The notes under the pieces: model-generated
Databases searched by the model: none
Seen by the model: the letters and a program-made list of their open reading frames with translations, nothing else
What the model was told of the DNA's origin: nothing
Source of the DNA: an uncultured Murdochiella sp.
GTDB lineage: Bacteria; Bacillota; Clostridia; Tissierellales; Peptoniphilaceae
Assembly: GCF_902488755.1 (NCBI RefSeq)
Contig: NZ_CABTXF010000026.1
Location: 1-18,002, forward strand
DNA length: 18,002 nt
Direction of reading: 5' to 3'
Shown: one piece after another, positions 1 through 6,477 of the stretch
How positions within the stretch are numbered: position 1 is the first letter of the stretch
Layout of the letters: each line of letters opens with the position of its first letter
Made by a program: the position numbers and the translations under genes

Positions 1-42
1 CAGCTGTCCCCCCTTCACAAACAGAAGGTATTAAACGAGTAA
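1..42 (+). CDS. Possible C-terminal end of an upstream gene (partial)
   Basis: An open frame enters from the left edge and stops with TAA at 40-42, encoding 13 residues that end VLNE. A strong intrinsic terminator follows about 20 bases later, which fits the end of a gene. Another frame stays open to 116 but runs through the terminator and the promoter, so it is less likely. No family can be recognised from so few residues. Confidence 0.3.
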   Translation, partial: QLSPLHKQKVLNE

Positions 43-63
43 GGCCCAAGGATTTGTCCATTC

Positions 64-91
64 CTCCCGCCGAGAAGGCGGGAGTTTTTTT
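64..91 (+). terminator. Intrinsic terminator of the upstream gene
   Basis: A perfect 8-bp GC-rich stem (CTCCCGCC paired with GGCGGGAG) with a 5-nt loop is followed directly by seven T residues. It closes whatever transcript enters from the left and separates it from the ytxH-like gene. Confidence 0.9.
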
Positions 92-111
92 ATTGCAAAG
101 TTGGGTATAAT
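84..111 (+). promoter_or_regulatory. Promoter of the ytxH-like operon, sigma-B-like with overlapping TATAAT
   Basis: GTTTTT (84-89), a 13-nt spacer and GGGTAT (103-108) match the Bacillus sigma-B pattern GTTTWW-N12-14-GGGWAW. A perfect sigma-A -10 hexamer TATAAT lies at 106-111 and overlaps it, but no good TTGACA-like hexamer sits 16-18 nt upstream of that. The -35 element uses the T-tract of the preceding terminator. The predicted start near 118 leaves a 5' leader of about 100 nt. That a promoter exists here is likely; which sigma factor uses it is inference. Confidence 0.55.
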
Positions 112-217
112 AGGATCGTAAGCGTAAAACGTAAGGCTTTTCTTCAAGAATAGCTTGCGAACAATGAGCAGCAAACGCTGGTCGAAACACTGGACAAGGA
201 ACAGAAAAGGAGTTGTC

Positions 218-775
218 ATGGGAATTATTGATTACATCGAAGCCAAAAACAGAGAGCGTGTCAATCGCGCACGTCGTGAAGATAGTAAAAAAGTGGGTTT
301 AGGTTTGCTCATTGGTGCAGCCATCGGCGCCGGTATCGGTATTTTGACCGCACCGCAATCCGGGGAAGAAACCCGTCAGGATATCGTTAAAAAAGCAAAA
401 GAAGCTGGCGATGTAGTTCGTGATAAAGCGGATGAATATGTCAATCTTGCGCGCGATTTCGGCAATGATGTCGGTGAAAAAATAAGCCAGATTCGCCCCG
501 CTATTCGCGAAAAATTGGAGGACTTGGGCGAACAGTACGAAGAATCCGTCCACGGCGTAAAAACGGAAATTGCCAAGGCAAAAGAAGAAGCGGAAGATAA
601 AGCCGAAGCGGTAAAAGAAGGGGCGAAAAAAGCAGCCAACGATGCGGGAAAAGGCGCTAAAAATGCTGCTGAAGATGTGAAAAAGGGAGCAAAGAACGCT
701 GCTGAGGATGTAAAGGAAGCAGCCAAAGACGTTAAAGAAGACGTTAAAGAAGCGGCGAAAAAAGCAGATAAATAA
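218..775 (+). CDS. YtxH-domain membrane-anchored protein with LEA-like repeat tail
   Basis: The frame is open from a TTG at 155. I place the start at ATG 218 because AAAAGGAG (205-212) sits five bases upstream and the upstream residues do not resemble the family. The 185-residue product has a charged N-terminus, a Gly/Ala-rich membrane segment (about 26-45) followed by the TAPQSGEETR signature typical of YtxH proteins, then a long Lys/Glu/Ala-rich helix. Residues 129-183 are five gap-free 11-residue repeats of the type AEDVKEAAKKA, resembling group 3 LEA proteins. In Bacillus subtilis the ytxGH genes belong to the general stress response. The downstream DUF948 gene makes the same pairing here. 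The role is probably an envelope-associated stress protein with its helical tail in the cytoplasm; the exact biochemical function is unknown. Confidence 0.85.
   Translation: MGIIDYIEAKNRERVNRARREDSKKVGLGLLIGAAIGAGIGILTAPQSGEETRQDIVKKAKEAGDVVRDKADEYVNLARDFGNDVGEKISQIRPAIREKLEDLGEQYEESVHGVKTEIAKAKEEAEDKAEAVKEGAKKAANDAGKGAKNAAEDVKKGAKNAAEDVKEAAKDVKEDVKEAAKKADK
602..766 (+). repeat. Five tandem 33-bp units encoding 11-residue LEA-like repeats
   Basis: Residues 129-183 of the YtxH-like protein divide without gaps into five 11-mers. The best-conserved are AEDVKKGAKNA and AEDVKEAAKDV. The repeat is clear in protein and looser in DNA. Period 11 is the signature of amphipathic LEA group 3 and apolipoprotein-like helices. 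Confidence 0.8.
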
Positions 776-799
776 CGGCGAACAGGCAGGAGGTTTGCG

Positions 800-1258
800 A
801 TGAACAACTTGACCTTAACCGTATCTGTGCAGGATGTATTGTTGTTTGCTTTGCTTGTACTGCTGATCGTTGCGGTTTTCGTGCTCATTCAGGTACTGAA
901 AAACATTAAAACGGTGACAAGCGCATTACAAGAAGTAGTGGACAAGAACAGCGAAGAACTTGACGCAGCGGTGAAGTCCATCCCCGTATTGACGGAACGA
1001 CTGGATCACACGTTGGATAAGGTGAATACCATTCTTGATGATTCTTCCGATTCCATTGTCGAGTCGCTTGCACAGGCTAAAACAACCCTGCAAAACGCCA
1101 ATCGCTTAAGTAGCGATGTTGCCGACACGGTTCAGTATGTCGCAACAACGGCGGTAGATACGGCGGATCTCATTTCTTCAAACATTAATCGCGGAAATTC
1201 AACATTGAATTACGCGAAGGAAATTTTGCGCGTAGTACGCGATGTCTTACACAAATAA
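800..1258 (+). CDS. DUF948 (YtxG-like) membrane protein
   Basis: The product has 152 residues. AGGAGG (788-793) lies six bases before ATG 800. One N-terminal membrane helix (about 10-34, mostly Leu/Val/Ala/Phe) is followed by a long, polar, heptad-rich helical region with the repeated motif Leu-x-x-x-Leu and many Asn/Ser/Thr residues, as in DUF948 proteins. It starts 24 bases after the ytxH-like gene and shares its transcript, ending at the terminator at 1307-1345. DUF948 and YtxH proteins are common operon partners, so a joint membrane-associated complex is plausible. No enzymatic motif is visible. The family assignment rests on architecture and neighbour, and the function is unknown. Confidence 0.8.
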   Translation: MNNLTLTVSVQDVLLFALLVLLIVAVFVLIQVLKNIKTVTSALQEVVDKNSEELDAAVKSIPVLTERLDHTLDKVNTILDDSSDSIVESLAQAKTTLQNANRLSSDVADTVQYVATTAVDTADLISSNINRGNSTLNYAKEILRVVRDVLHK

Positions 1259-1306
1259 AAACGCTTGCGCTACAAGCGAAATTTGCGAAATCAAAAGTTG
1301 AATACT

Positions 1307-1345
1307 CATAAAAAGAAGTGCTCATTCTGGGCGCTTCTTTTTATG
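1307..1345 (+). terminator. Intrinsic terminator after the ytxH/DUF948 operon
   Basis: A 17-bp stem with two G-U pairs (left arm 1307-1323, right arm 1329-1345) encloses a 5-nt loop. The left arm is A-rich and the right arm T-rich, with five T at 1338-1342. The symmetry means it could work in both directions. Confidence 0.85.
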
Positions 1346-1445
1346 AAAAGGTTAATTCCTACGCAGGTCGATCATCTTTTTCTGTTGTATGAAAACTGGG
1401 GAAAACGTAAAGCGCAGCGGATGGTTTACTATCTTAAAAAATCCG

Positions 1446-1474
1446 TGCACATGGAATCGTTTTTATGGTATTCT
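1446..1474 (+). promoter_or_regulatory. Promoter of the CcpA-like regulator gene
   Basis: TGCACA (1446-1451) and TATTCT (1469-1474) are 17 nt apart, each matching four of six consensus positions. A TGG immediately before the -10 makes it an extended -10 (TGn) promoter. The coding start follows 38 nt later. No better promoter is seen between the terminator at 1345 and the gene. Confidence 0.55.
1451..1465 (+). promoter_or_regulatory. cre-like operator in the spacer of the regulator promoter
   Basis: The 15-mer ATGGAATCGTTTTTA matches the Bacillus catabolite responsive element consensus WTGNAANCGNWNNCW at every position except the last C, which is T here. It lies between the -35 and -10 hexamers of the gene encoding a CcpA-like protein, which would give negative autoregulation. 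Its dyad symmetry is weak, so this is a candidate only. Confidence 0.4.
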
Positions 1475-1511
1475 GAATGCAGGCAGACATACAGGGAATA
1501 GAGGTGAGAGT

Positions 1512-2519
1512 ATGGCACAACCGACAATCAAGGATGTAGCAAAATTAGCTGGAGTTTCGATCTCTACTGTCTCGCGCGTAATGAATAAATCCAAACCGGT
1601 CAGCCCGGAAGCGCAGCGTAAGGTCATCGACGCAATTAATAAGCTTGGCTTCAAGCCGAATGAATTAGCGCGCAGCCTGGTTATGAAGAAATCCAACTCA
1701 ATCGGCATTCTCGTCAAAGATATTGGCATTCACTATATGGCAGAAATGATTCGTGGTGCTGAAGAAATTGGTCGCATGTATAATTACGATATTCTGCTAT
1801 CCAGTACGTATGGTGAACGAGAACTGGAACAGCGTGCGATTGATTTTTTATATCGAAAGCAGGTCGAGGGCATTATCATCATTTCCGAGAGTATTGAACC
1901 GGAAACGATGGTAAAGATTAAAGAATATCGGCTGCCTTATGTGCTTCTGGATCGCTTTTACAAATCGACGGATTTGCATACGGTGACGATTCGTCATCGC
2001 GAAGCGATGAAAGAATTGACACAATATGTTCTTTCCTTAGGCAACCGTAGCGTGCGATATCTTCGCAGCAGCCTGAATTATGATTTTTCTAAAGAGCGTT
2101 CCGGCGGCTATGATGACGCGATCCGCGAGGCGGGTCTTCTCCCGATGAAGATTGATGCGGACGGGGCAGGCATTGATGCAGGGTATGCTGCGGCAAAAGA
2201 AATCACCCAGAATCTAAAGAAGGATCCTTTTGATGCGTTGATTTGTGAGAACGACGATTTGGCGATCGGTGTCATGACCTATTGTTATGATCACGATTTG
2301 CCTATTCCCAAAGCATTTCAAATTGCGGGATTTGGCGGTTCTCCCGATGTACAGATCTTCCGTCCCCAACTGACGACAATGGAAGAACCGTACTACGATA
2401 TTGGGGCGGTCGCTATGCGTGCTTTAACAAAAACATTACAAGGCAAGACGACTTTAGACGAAACCTTGTATTTACCAACGCAAATCCTCATTGGTGAGTC
2501 GACAGAACAACGAAAGTAA
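1512..2519 (+). CDS. LacI/GalR-family regulator, CcpA-like
   Basis: I start this 335-residue protein at ATG 1512, preceded by GAGGTGAG (1501-1508). The open frame reaches back to 1389, but the family begins at the helix-turn-helix. Residues 5-25 form that HTH (TIKDVAKLAGVS then TVSRVMN) and about 47-60 the hinge helix with the minor-groove Leu (ELARSL). The rest is a periplasmic-binding-protein-like sensor core. The C-terminal stretch RPQLTT...YDIGAVAMRAL resembles CcpA closely, and Arg284 in RPQ corresponds to a CcpA residue region that contacts HPr-Ser-P. The next gene is HPr itself. The family's usual GFD is GFG here. A role as catabolite control protein, with phosphorylated HPr as corepressor, is likely but inferred; a sugar-operon repressor is the alternative. 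Confidence 0.85.
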   Translation: MAQPTIKDVAKLAGVSISTVSRVMNKSKPVSPEAQRKVIDAINKLGFKPNELARSLVMKKSNSIGILVKDIGIHYMAEMIRGAEEIGRMYNYDILLSSTYGERELEQRAIDFLYRKQVEGIIIISESIEPETMVKIKEYRLPYVLLDRFYKSTDLHTVTIRHREAMKELTQYVLSLGNRSVRYLRSSLNYDFSKERSGGYDDAIREAGLLPMKIDADGAGIDAGYAAAKEITQNLKKDPFDALICENDDLAIGVMTYCYDHDLPIPKAFQIAGFGGSPDVQIFRPQLTTMEEPYYDIGAVAMRALTKTLQGKTTLDETLYLPTQILIGESTEQRK

Positions 2520-2561
2520 GGTATAACGTTTTTAGCTCTTATAATTCTGAAGGAGGTTTAC

Positions 2562-2822
2562 ATGGCAGAGAAAACGGTAACGGTGGTAAATGAAACCGGT
2601 TTACATGCAAGACCGGCAGCAGCCTTGGTCCAATTCGTCAAAAACATTCCCGGCGATGTCGAGTTGGTGAAAAATGGAAAAGTGGCCAACGCAAAAAGCA
2701 TCTTTAACGTGATGAGCTTGGGAATTTCAAAAGGGATGGATATTACCGTTCGCGTGAACGGCGACGACGCAGAGGAACATGTCGATCGAATTGTCGAGTT
2801 TATCACCCAACTGACAGATTGA
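2562..2822 (+). CDS. ptsH: Phosphocarrier protein HPr
   Basis: This 86-residue cytoplasmic protein carries phosphate from Enzyme I to the sugar-specific EIIA domains of the phosphotransferase system. The active-site His15 lies in GLHARPAA. The regulatory Ser46 lies in AKSIFNVMSLG, the site used by HPr kinase/phosphorylase in Firmicutes, so the protein can act both in transport and as a CcpA corepressor. AAGGAGG (2550-2556) sits five bases before the ATG. It begins 42 bases after the CcpA-like gene with no convincing promoter between, so the two are probably co-transcribed. A strong terminator follows immediately, which separates it from ptsI. Confidence 0.97.
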   Translation: MAEKTVTVVNETGLHARPAAALVQFVKNIPGDVELVKNGKVANAKSIFNVMSLGISKGMDITVRVNGDDAEEHVDRIVEFITQLTD

Positions 2823-2829
2823 CGATAGA

Positions 2830-2862
2830 AGGGAGCATCTATCATGCTCCCTCTCTTTTTTT
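2830..2862 (+). terminator. Intrinsic terminator between ptsH and ptsI
   Basis: AGGGAGCAT pairs with ATGCTCCCT around a 5-nt loop (stem 2830-2838 and 2844-2852), followed by CTC and seven T (2856-2862). It begins eight bases after the ptsH stop codon. Confidence 0.88.
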
Positions 2863-2897
2863 GTCCGGAACATTTTTTCGCCGAAGATGGACGTTTG

Positions 2898-2915
2898 CGA
2901 CATAGTCGACATAGT
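2898..2915 (+). repeat. Perfect tandem 9-mer upstream of ptsI
   Basis: CGACATAGT occurs twice head to tail just before the ptsI ribosome binding site. It contains the palindromes CGAC-N3-GTCG and GTCGAC. It may be a regulator site or chance; nothing else shows its function. Confidence 0.4.
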
Positions 2916-2932
2916 TAAGAAAGGAGGCGAAG

Positions 2933-4663
2933 ATGACAAGAAGAATACCGGGAATCATCGCCTCGTATGGGATAGTCATCGGCGTCGCAAAACGCTGGAT
3001 TCCGGAAGAAATACCCATCCGTAATGACTGGATCCGGGAAGAGGAAGTTGCGGGGGAAGTAGAAGCGGTTAAACAAGCATTTTCCGCATTTCGACAAACG
3101 TTGGAACGGGAAAACGCGTCTTCTCCGCTTCTCTTTTCTTTACGTGAAGCACATATTGCTTTATTAGACGATCCGTATTTGTTCGAGAGCGTTGAAGAGC
3201 GTATTCGAGATAAGCACATGTCTGCGGATCGTGCGTTAGATTCCACGATTCGTCTGATGGCGGCTCAGTTGGAAGCATTGGAAGATCCTTATCTGCGTGA
3301 ACGGGGGAGCGATTATCGTGATATGGGAAGAAGTCTTCTCTATCAGCTGAAAGGGCTTCCCGTTCCACGCTTAGACCATCTTTCAGCGCCTTGCATTCTT
3401 ATCACCGAAGAGTTAGCGCCTTCCGATGCGCTTCATTTGGACAAATCGAATGTATTAGGCTTTACCAGTGATCGAGGCGGAGCTACCTCGCATACGGCTA
3501 TGATTGCCCAGACAATGGGTATACCGGCCTTGGTGGGGGTAACAGAGCTTACTTCCTTGGTAAAAGATGGCGATCTCCTTATTCTGGATGCCGAAAACGG
3601 TGAGGTGATTGTAGAGCCGGATGCGGAAACTATTGCTTTTGTGCAGGCAAAGATGGATAGCGGAAAACGACAAAACTTGCGTTTGGCTATGACACCGCAG
3701 GAACGAGCAGTAACCAAAGATGGTCATTCCGTAGAAACCATGGTGAACATCGGTGGTTTAGAGGACTTAACGGTGGGGCTTCTTGCCGGTGCGGAGGGCG
3801 TAGGGCTGTTTCGAACCGAACTCCTCTATATGGAGCAGGATCACTTTCCTACAGAAGAAGAACAAGTGGGCATTTATCGGCAGGCTGCAGCCCTTTTAGG
3901 AGATCGTCTACTCCGTATTCGTACGTTGGATATTGGCGGAGATAAGCGATTGCCGTATTACGCTTTTCCGCGTGAAGCCAATCCGTTCCTTGGTTGGCGT
4001 GCTCTTCGTTTTTGCTTTGACAAAGAGAGCATCTTTCGGGCGCAGCTTCGCGCCATTTTACGCGCTTCCGCCGAGGGGAATGTGCAGCTCATGCTTCCCA
4101 TGGTGGTCAGTCCGTCGGAAGTGTTCCGTGTAAAGCAGATGCTCGAAGAAGAAAAACAATTGCTCCGTAAGAAGAACCAGTCTTATAATGCCAATTTGCC
4201 CATAGGCATAACGGTCGAAACCCCTGCCGCTGTTCTTTTAGCGCAGGATTTGGCACAATGCTGTGACTTTTTTAGCATTGGTACCAATGATCTGACGCAA
4301 TATCTGTTGGCAACAGACAGGGGAAATAATCATGTGGCCAAACTACATTCCCCGTTTCATCCTGCGGTAGTGCGATCAATAAAACAGATCGTTTCCGCGG
4401 CACACGATGCCGGCATTCCGTGCGGATTGTGTGGAAGTTTTGCAGGGAATTTACATGCAACGCCCTTGCTGTTGGGCTTAGGTTTAGACTCGCTTTCTGC
4501 ACCGGCATCCATTCTTCCCCGGTTGAAAGAACGAATAAGAGGAATTACACTGAAAGAAGCAATAAAACTTGCGGATAGGGTATGCGCCATGCGTTCCACC
4601 GAAGAGATTACGCAAAGCGTTAGCGCATTTTTGCCGGTCGAGACGGAAGGGGAGAAAGAATGA
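2933..4663 (+). CDS. ptsI: PTS Enzyme I (phosphoenolpyruvate-protein phosphotransferase)
   Basis: Enzyme I takes phosphate from PEP and passes it to HPr. At 576 residues it has the usual length. AAAGGAGG (2920-2927) is five bases before the ATG. The N-terminal HPr-binding domain is followed by the phosphohistidine domain with His187 in GGATSHTAMIA. The C-terminal PEP-binding barrel shows LFRTELLYM, IRTLDIGGDKR, VETPAA and the signature SIGTNDLTQYLLATDR. The catalytic Cys loop, normally GMCGExAGD, reads GLCGSFAGN here: Cys is kept, but the Glu and Asp are replaced by Ser and Asn. It follows ptsH after a terminator and a 70-nt gap, so it may have its own weak promoter. Its stop codon overlaps the start of the next gene by four bases. 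Confidence 0.95.
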   Translation: MTRRIPGIIASYGIVIGVAKRWIPEEIPIRNDWIREEEVAGEVEAVKQAFSAFRQTLERENASSPLLFSLREAHIALLDDPYLFESVEERIRDKHMSADRALDSTIRLMAAQLEALEDPYLRERGSDYRDMGRSLLYQLKGLPVPRLDHLSAPCILITEELAPSDALHLDKSNVLGFTSDRGGATSHTAMIAQTMGIPALVGVTELTSLVKDGDLLILDAENGEVIVEPDAETIAFVQAKMDSGKRQNLRLAMTPQERAVTKDGHSVETMVNIGGLEDLTVGLLAGAEGVGLFRTELLYMEQDHFPTEEEQVGIYRQAAALLGDRLLRIRTLDIGGDKRLPYYAFPREANPFLGWRALRFCFDKESIFRAQLRAILRASAEGNVQLMLPMVVSPSEVFRVKQMLEEEKQLLRKKNQSYNANLPIGITVETPAAVLLAQDLAQCCDFFSIGTNDLTQYLLATDRGNNHVAKLHSPFHPAVVRSIKQIVSAAHDAGIPCGLCGSFAGNLHATPLLLGLGLDSLSAPASILPRLKERIRGITLKEAIKLADRVCAMRSTEEITQSVSAFLPVETEGEKE

Positions 4664-5643
4664 AAGAAAACGGAAAGAAAATGCTCTGGATTTTCCTCGG
4701 CTGTTTTATCTTGGCATTAGCGATGAATTATTTCTTCATTCCGAATCATATTGCGGCAGGCGGAATCAGCGGATTAGCAATTGTCATCAATTACGTTTTT
4801 CCCTTTTTCAGTATCGGTACACTGATATTGGTGGGCAACGTGGTTCTTTTTATTATGGCGTTTCTCATCTTGGGAAAGCAATTCGGTCTCATGACATTAG
4901 TGGGCTCCATCTCCTATTCCATTTGGATTATCTTTTTTGAGCGGGTTGCGCCGGTAACCGAGCCCATTGTGGCGGATCAGCTTCTTGTGATTCTCATTGG
5001 CGCATCCATCAGCGGAATCGGTTTGAGCTTCGTTTTTACGCAAAATGCTTCGACCGGAGGAACCGATATTTTAGGCGCCATTTTGAATAACATTACCCAT
5101 ATTGGTTTAGCTAACAGTCTGTTGCTGGTAGACGCCATCGTTGTCCTTTTGGGTGGCATGTTCATTTCTTTAGAAAATGCGCTATATGCGATTGTGGCCA
5201 TCTATCTTCAAGCGATGATGCTGGAAAAAATGATAGCCGGTTTCGGTCGACGCATAGTGATGAATATTACCACCTCCAAAGTGGACGAAGTAAACGAATT
5301 TATTATTGAAAAAATGCACCGCGGAACCACTATTTATAATACAGAGGGGGGCTTTTCGCGTCGTCCGCACTATGCGATTCTTTCCGTTGTTCACAACAAG
5401 GAATACATCCGCATTAAAGATTTTGTGGAAAAGACCGATCCCAGTGCCTTTGTTTTTGTCTATTCGGCAAGCGAGGTACTGGGCGAAGGCTTTACCTATG
5501 CACCCGGTCAACGTCTACCGAATCGCTTTAGTACTGCTGAAGAAAATGAGGTGGTGCAGAAGAACGCCGTACCGTTAAATGAAGAAATGGAAATGAACGA
5601 GGAAAATCATGCAGCTGGGCAAAACACAAACGCGGAAAATTAA
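4660..5643 (+). CDS. YitT family membrane protein (DUF161 plus DUF2179)
   Basis: The 327-residue protein begins at ATG 4660 inside the ptsI stop codon (ATGA overlap), with GGGGAG just upstream, so it is translationally coupled to ptsI. The first 190 residues hold about five or six membrane helices with the family marks MNYFFIPNHIAAGGISG and TQNASTGGTDILG. A cytosolic DUF2179 domain follows (about 200-280, MNITTSKVDEVNEFI and EGGFSRRPHYAILSVV). The last 45 residues are an extra acidic, Asn/Glu-rich tail. YitT proteins are widespread Firmicute membrane proteins, some proposed as transporters, with no settled substrate. The 3' end overlaps cvfB by 35 bases. Confidence 0.9.
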   Translation: MKENGKKMLWIFLGCFILALAMNYFFIPNHIAAGGISGLAIVINYVFPFFSIGTLILVGNVVLFIMAFLILGKQFGLMTLVGSISYSIWIIFFERVAPVTEPIVADQLLVILIGASISGIGLSFVFTQNASTGGTDILGAILNNITHIGLANSLLLVDAIVVLLGGMFISLENALYAIVAIYLQAMMLEKMIAGFGRRIVMNITTSKVDEVNEFIIEKMHRGTTIYNTEGGFSRRPHYAILSVVHNKEYIRIKDFVEKTDPSAFVFVYSASEVLGEGFTYAPGQRLPNRFSTAEENEVVQKNAVPLNEEMEMNEENHAAGQNTNAEN

Positions 5644-6421
5644 ATCCATATCCGCTCCGGGAGCAATTCTTGAGGGCAATATCCTTTTGCCGAAACGCTT
5701 TGTTCCCGAAGGAGCAAAAGTAAATGACGAAGTGGACGTTTTTCTTTTGCGCGATTCAGAGGATCGACCGATTGCGACGACTCGTCATCCTAAAGTGCAA
5801 GTTGGGGAATTAGCCCTTCTCGTAGTAAAAGACGTTTCCCGACAAGGCGCTTTTTTGGATTGGGGATTGGACAAGGATCTGTTTTTGCCCTTTCAGGAGC
5901 AGATGCACCATGTCAAAGTGGGTGAAAAGGTTCTTATCTATTGTTATCTCGATAAATCGGATCGGCTTTGTTCCACGATGCGCATAAAAAATCATTTTTC
6001 CTTCCCTAACCATCTCAAAGAAAATGACTGGGTGGATGGTGTAGTGTATGCGAATAATCCGGAGATCGGCGCTTTTGTTCTCGTTGAACAGCGCTATAAC
6101 GGTCTCATTCCTGCCGATGGTTCCCGTGGCGCTTTGCGCATCGGAGAAACGGTACATGCACGTGTTGAGCGTATAAAACCGGATGGAAAAATCGACCTTA
6201 GTCTGCAGACACGCGCCCATGAACAAATGGATGCCGATTCTGCCGCTATTTTGCAGATGATAAAGGCGAACCAGGGTTTTTTACGAGTGAACGATAAGAG
6301 TGATCCTGAAACCATACGAATGTTATTCGGTTTGAGTAAAGCGCAATTTAAACGCTGTGTCGGACGATTGTTGAAACAGGGACGCATTGTTTTTTGTGAA
6401 GATGGTATTGCGCTTCGATAA
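5609..6421 (+). CDS. cvfB: CvfB family S1-type RNA-binding protein
   Basis: The product has 270 residues. The start at ATG 5609 has GAGG (5599-5602) six bases upstream and lies inside the 3' end of the yitT-like gene in another frame. It shows the CvfB/YitL pattern: an N-terminal S1-like barrel (LPKRFVPEG...VFLLRDSEDRPIATT), a second barrel with GAFLDWGLDKDLFLP, a third S1 domain (about 138-205, GAFVLVEQRYNGLIP) and a C-terminal winged-helix region (about 210-270, FGLSKAQFKRCVGRLLKQGRI). In Staphylococcus aureus CvfB binds RNA and affects virulence-gene expression. Here the likely role is post-transcriptional regulation in the cytoplasm. It sits in a run of genes starting at ptsI. Confidence 0.92.
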   Translation: MQLGKTQTRKIKSISAPGAILEGNILLPKRFVPEGAKVNDEVDVFLLRDSEDRPIATTRHPKVQVGELALLVVKDVSRQGAFLDWGLDKDLFLPFQEQMHHVKVGEKVLIYCYLDKSDRLCSTMRIKNHFSFPNHLKENDWVDGVVYANNPEIGAFVLVEQRYNGLIPADGSRGALRIGETVHARVERIKPDGKIDLSLQTRAHEQMDADSAAILQMIKANQGFLRVNDKSDPETIRMLFGLSKAQFKRCVGRLLKQGRIVFCEDGIALR

Positions 6422-6477
6422 GTGGAGAAGAACAAAGGGGACAATGGCTTCCCAATACGTCAAAGAGAGGAGAAAAC

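Noticed and set aside
93..111. TTGCAA as -35 partner of TATAAT
   Set aside because: The spacing is only 7 nt, far too short for sigma-A.
112..130. cre-like site CGTAAGCGTAAAAC in the ytxH leader
   Set aside because: It lacks the essential TG and the final C of the consensus, so it has too few fixed matches.
155..217. TTG-initiated N-terminal extension of the YtxH-like protein
   Set aside because: It has no ribosome binding site, and the residues do not resemble the family. ATG 218 has a well-spaced AAAAGGAG.
376..888. 170-residue minus-strand ORF opposite the ytxH-like gene
   Set aside because: It mirrors the Lys/Glu/Ala repeat codons of a clear family gene; the Ser/Ala-rich translation is an artefact and it has no start signals.
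1265..1501. 78-residue ORF between the DUF948 and CcpA-like genes
   Set aside because: It runs through the strong terminator at 1307-1345 and the regulator promoter, and has no ribosome binding site.
2540..2545. TATAAT just before ptsH as its promoter
   Set aside because: There is no -35 at 16-18 nt, and the transcript would start inside the ribosome binding site.
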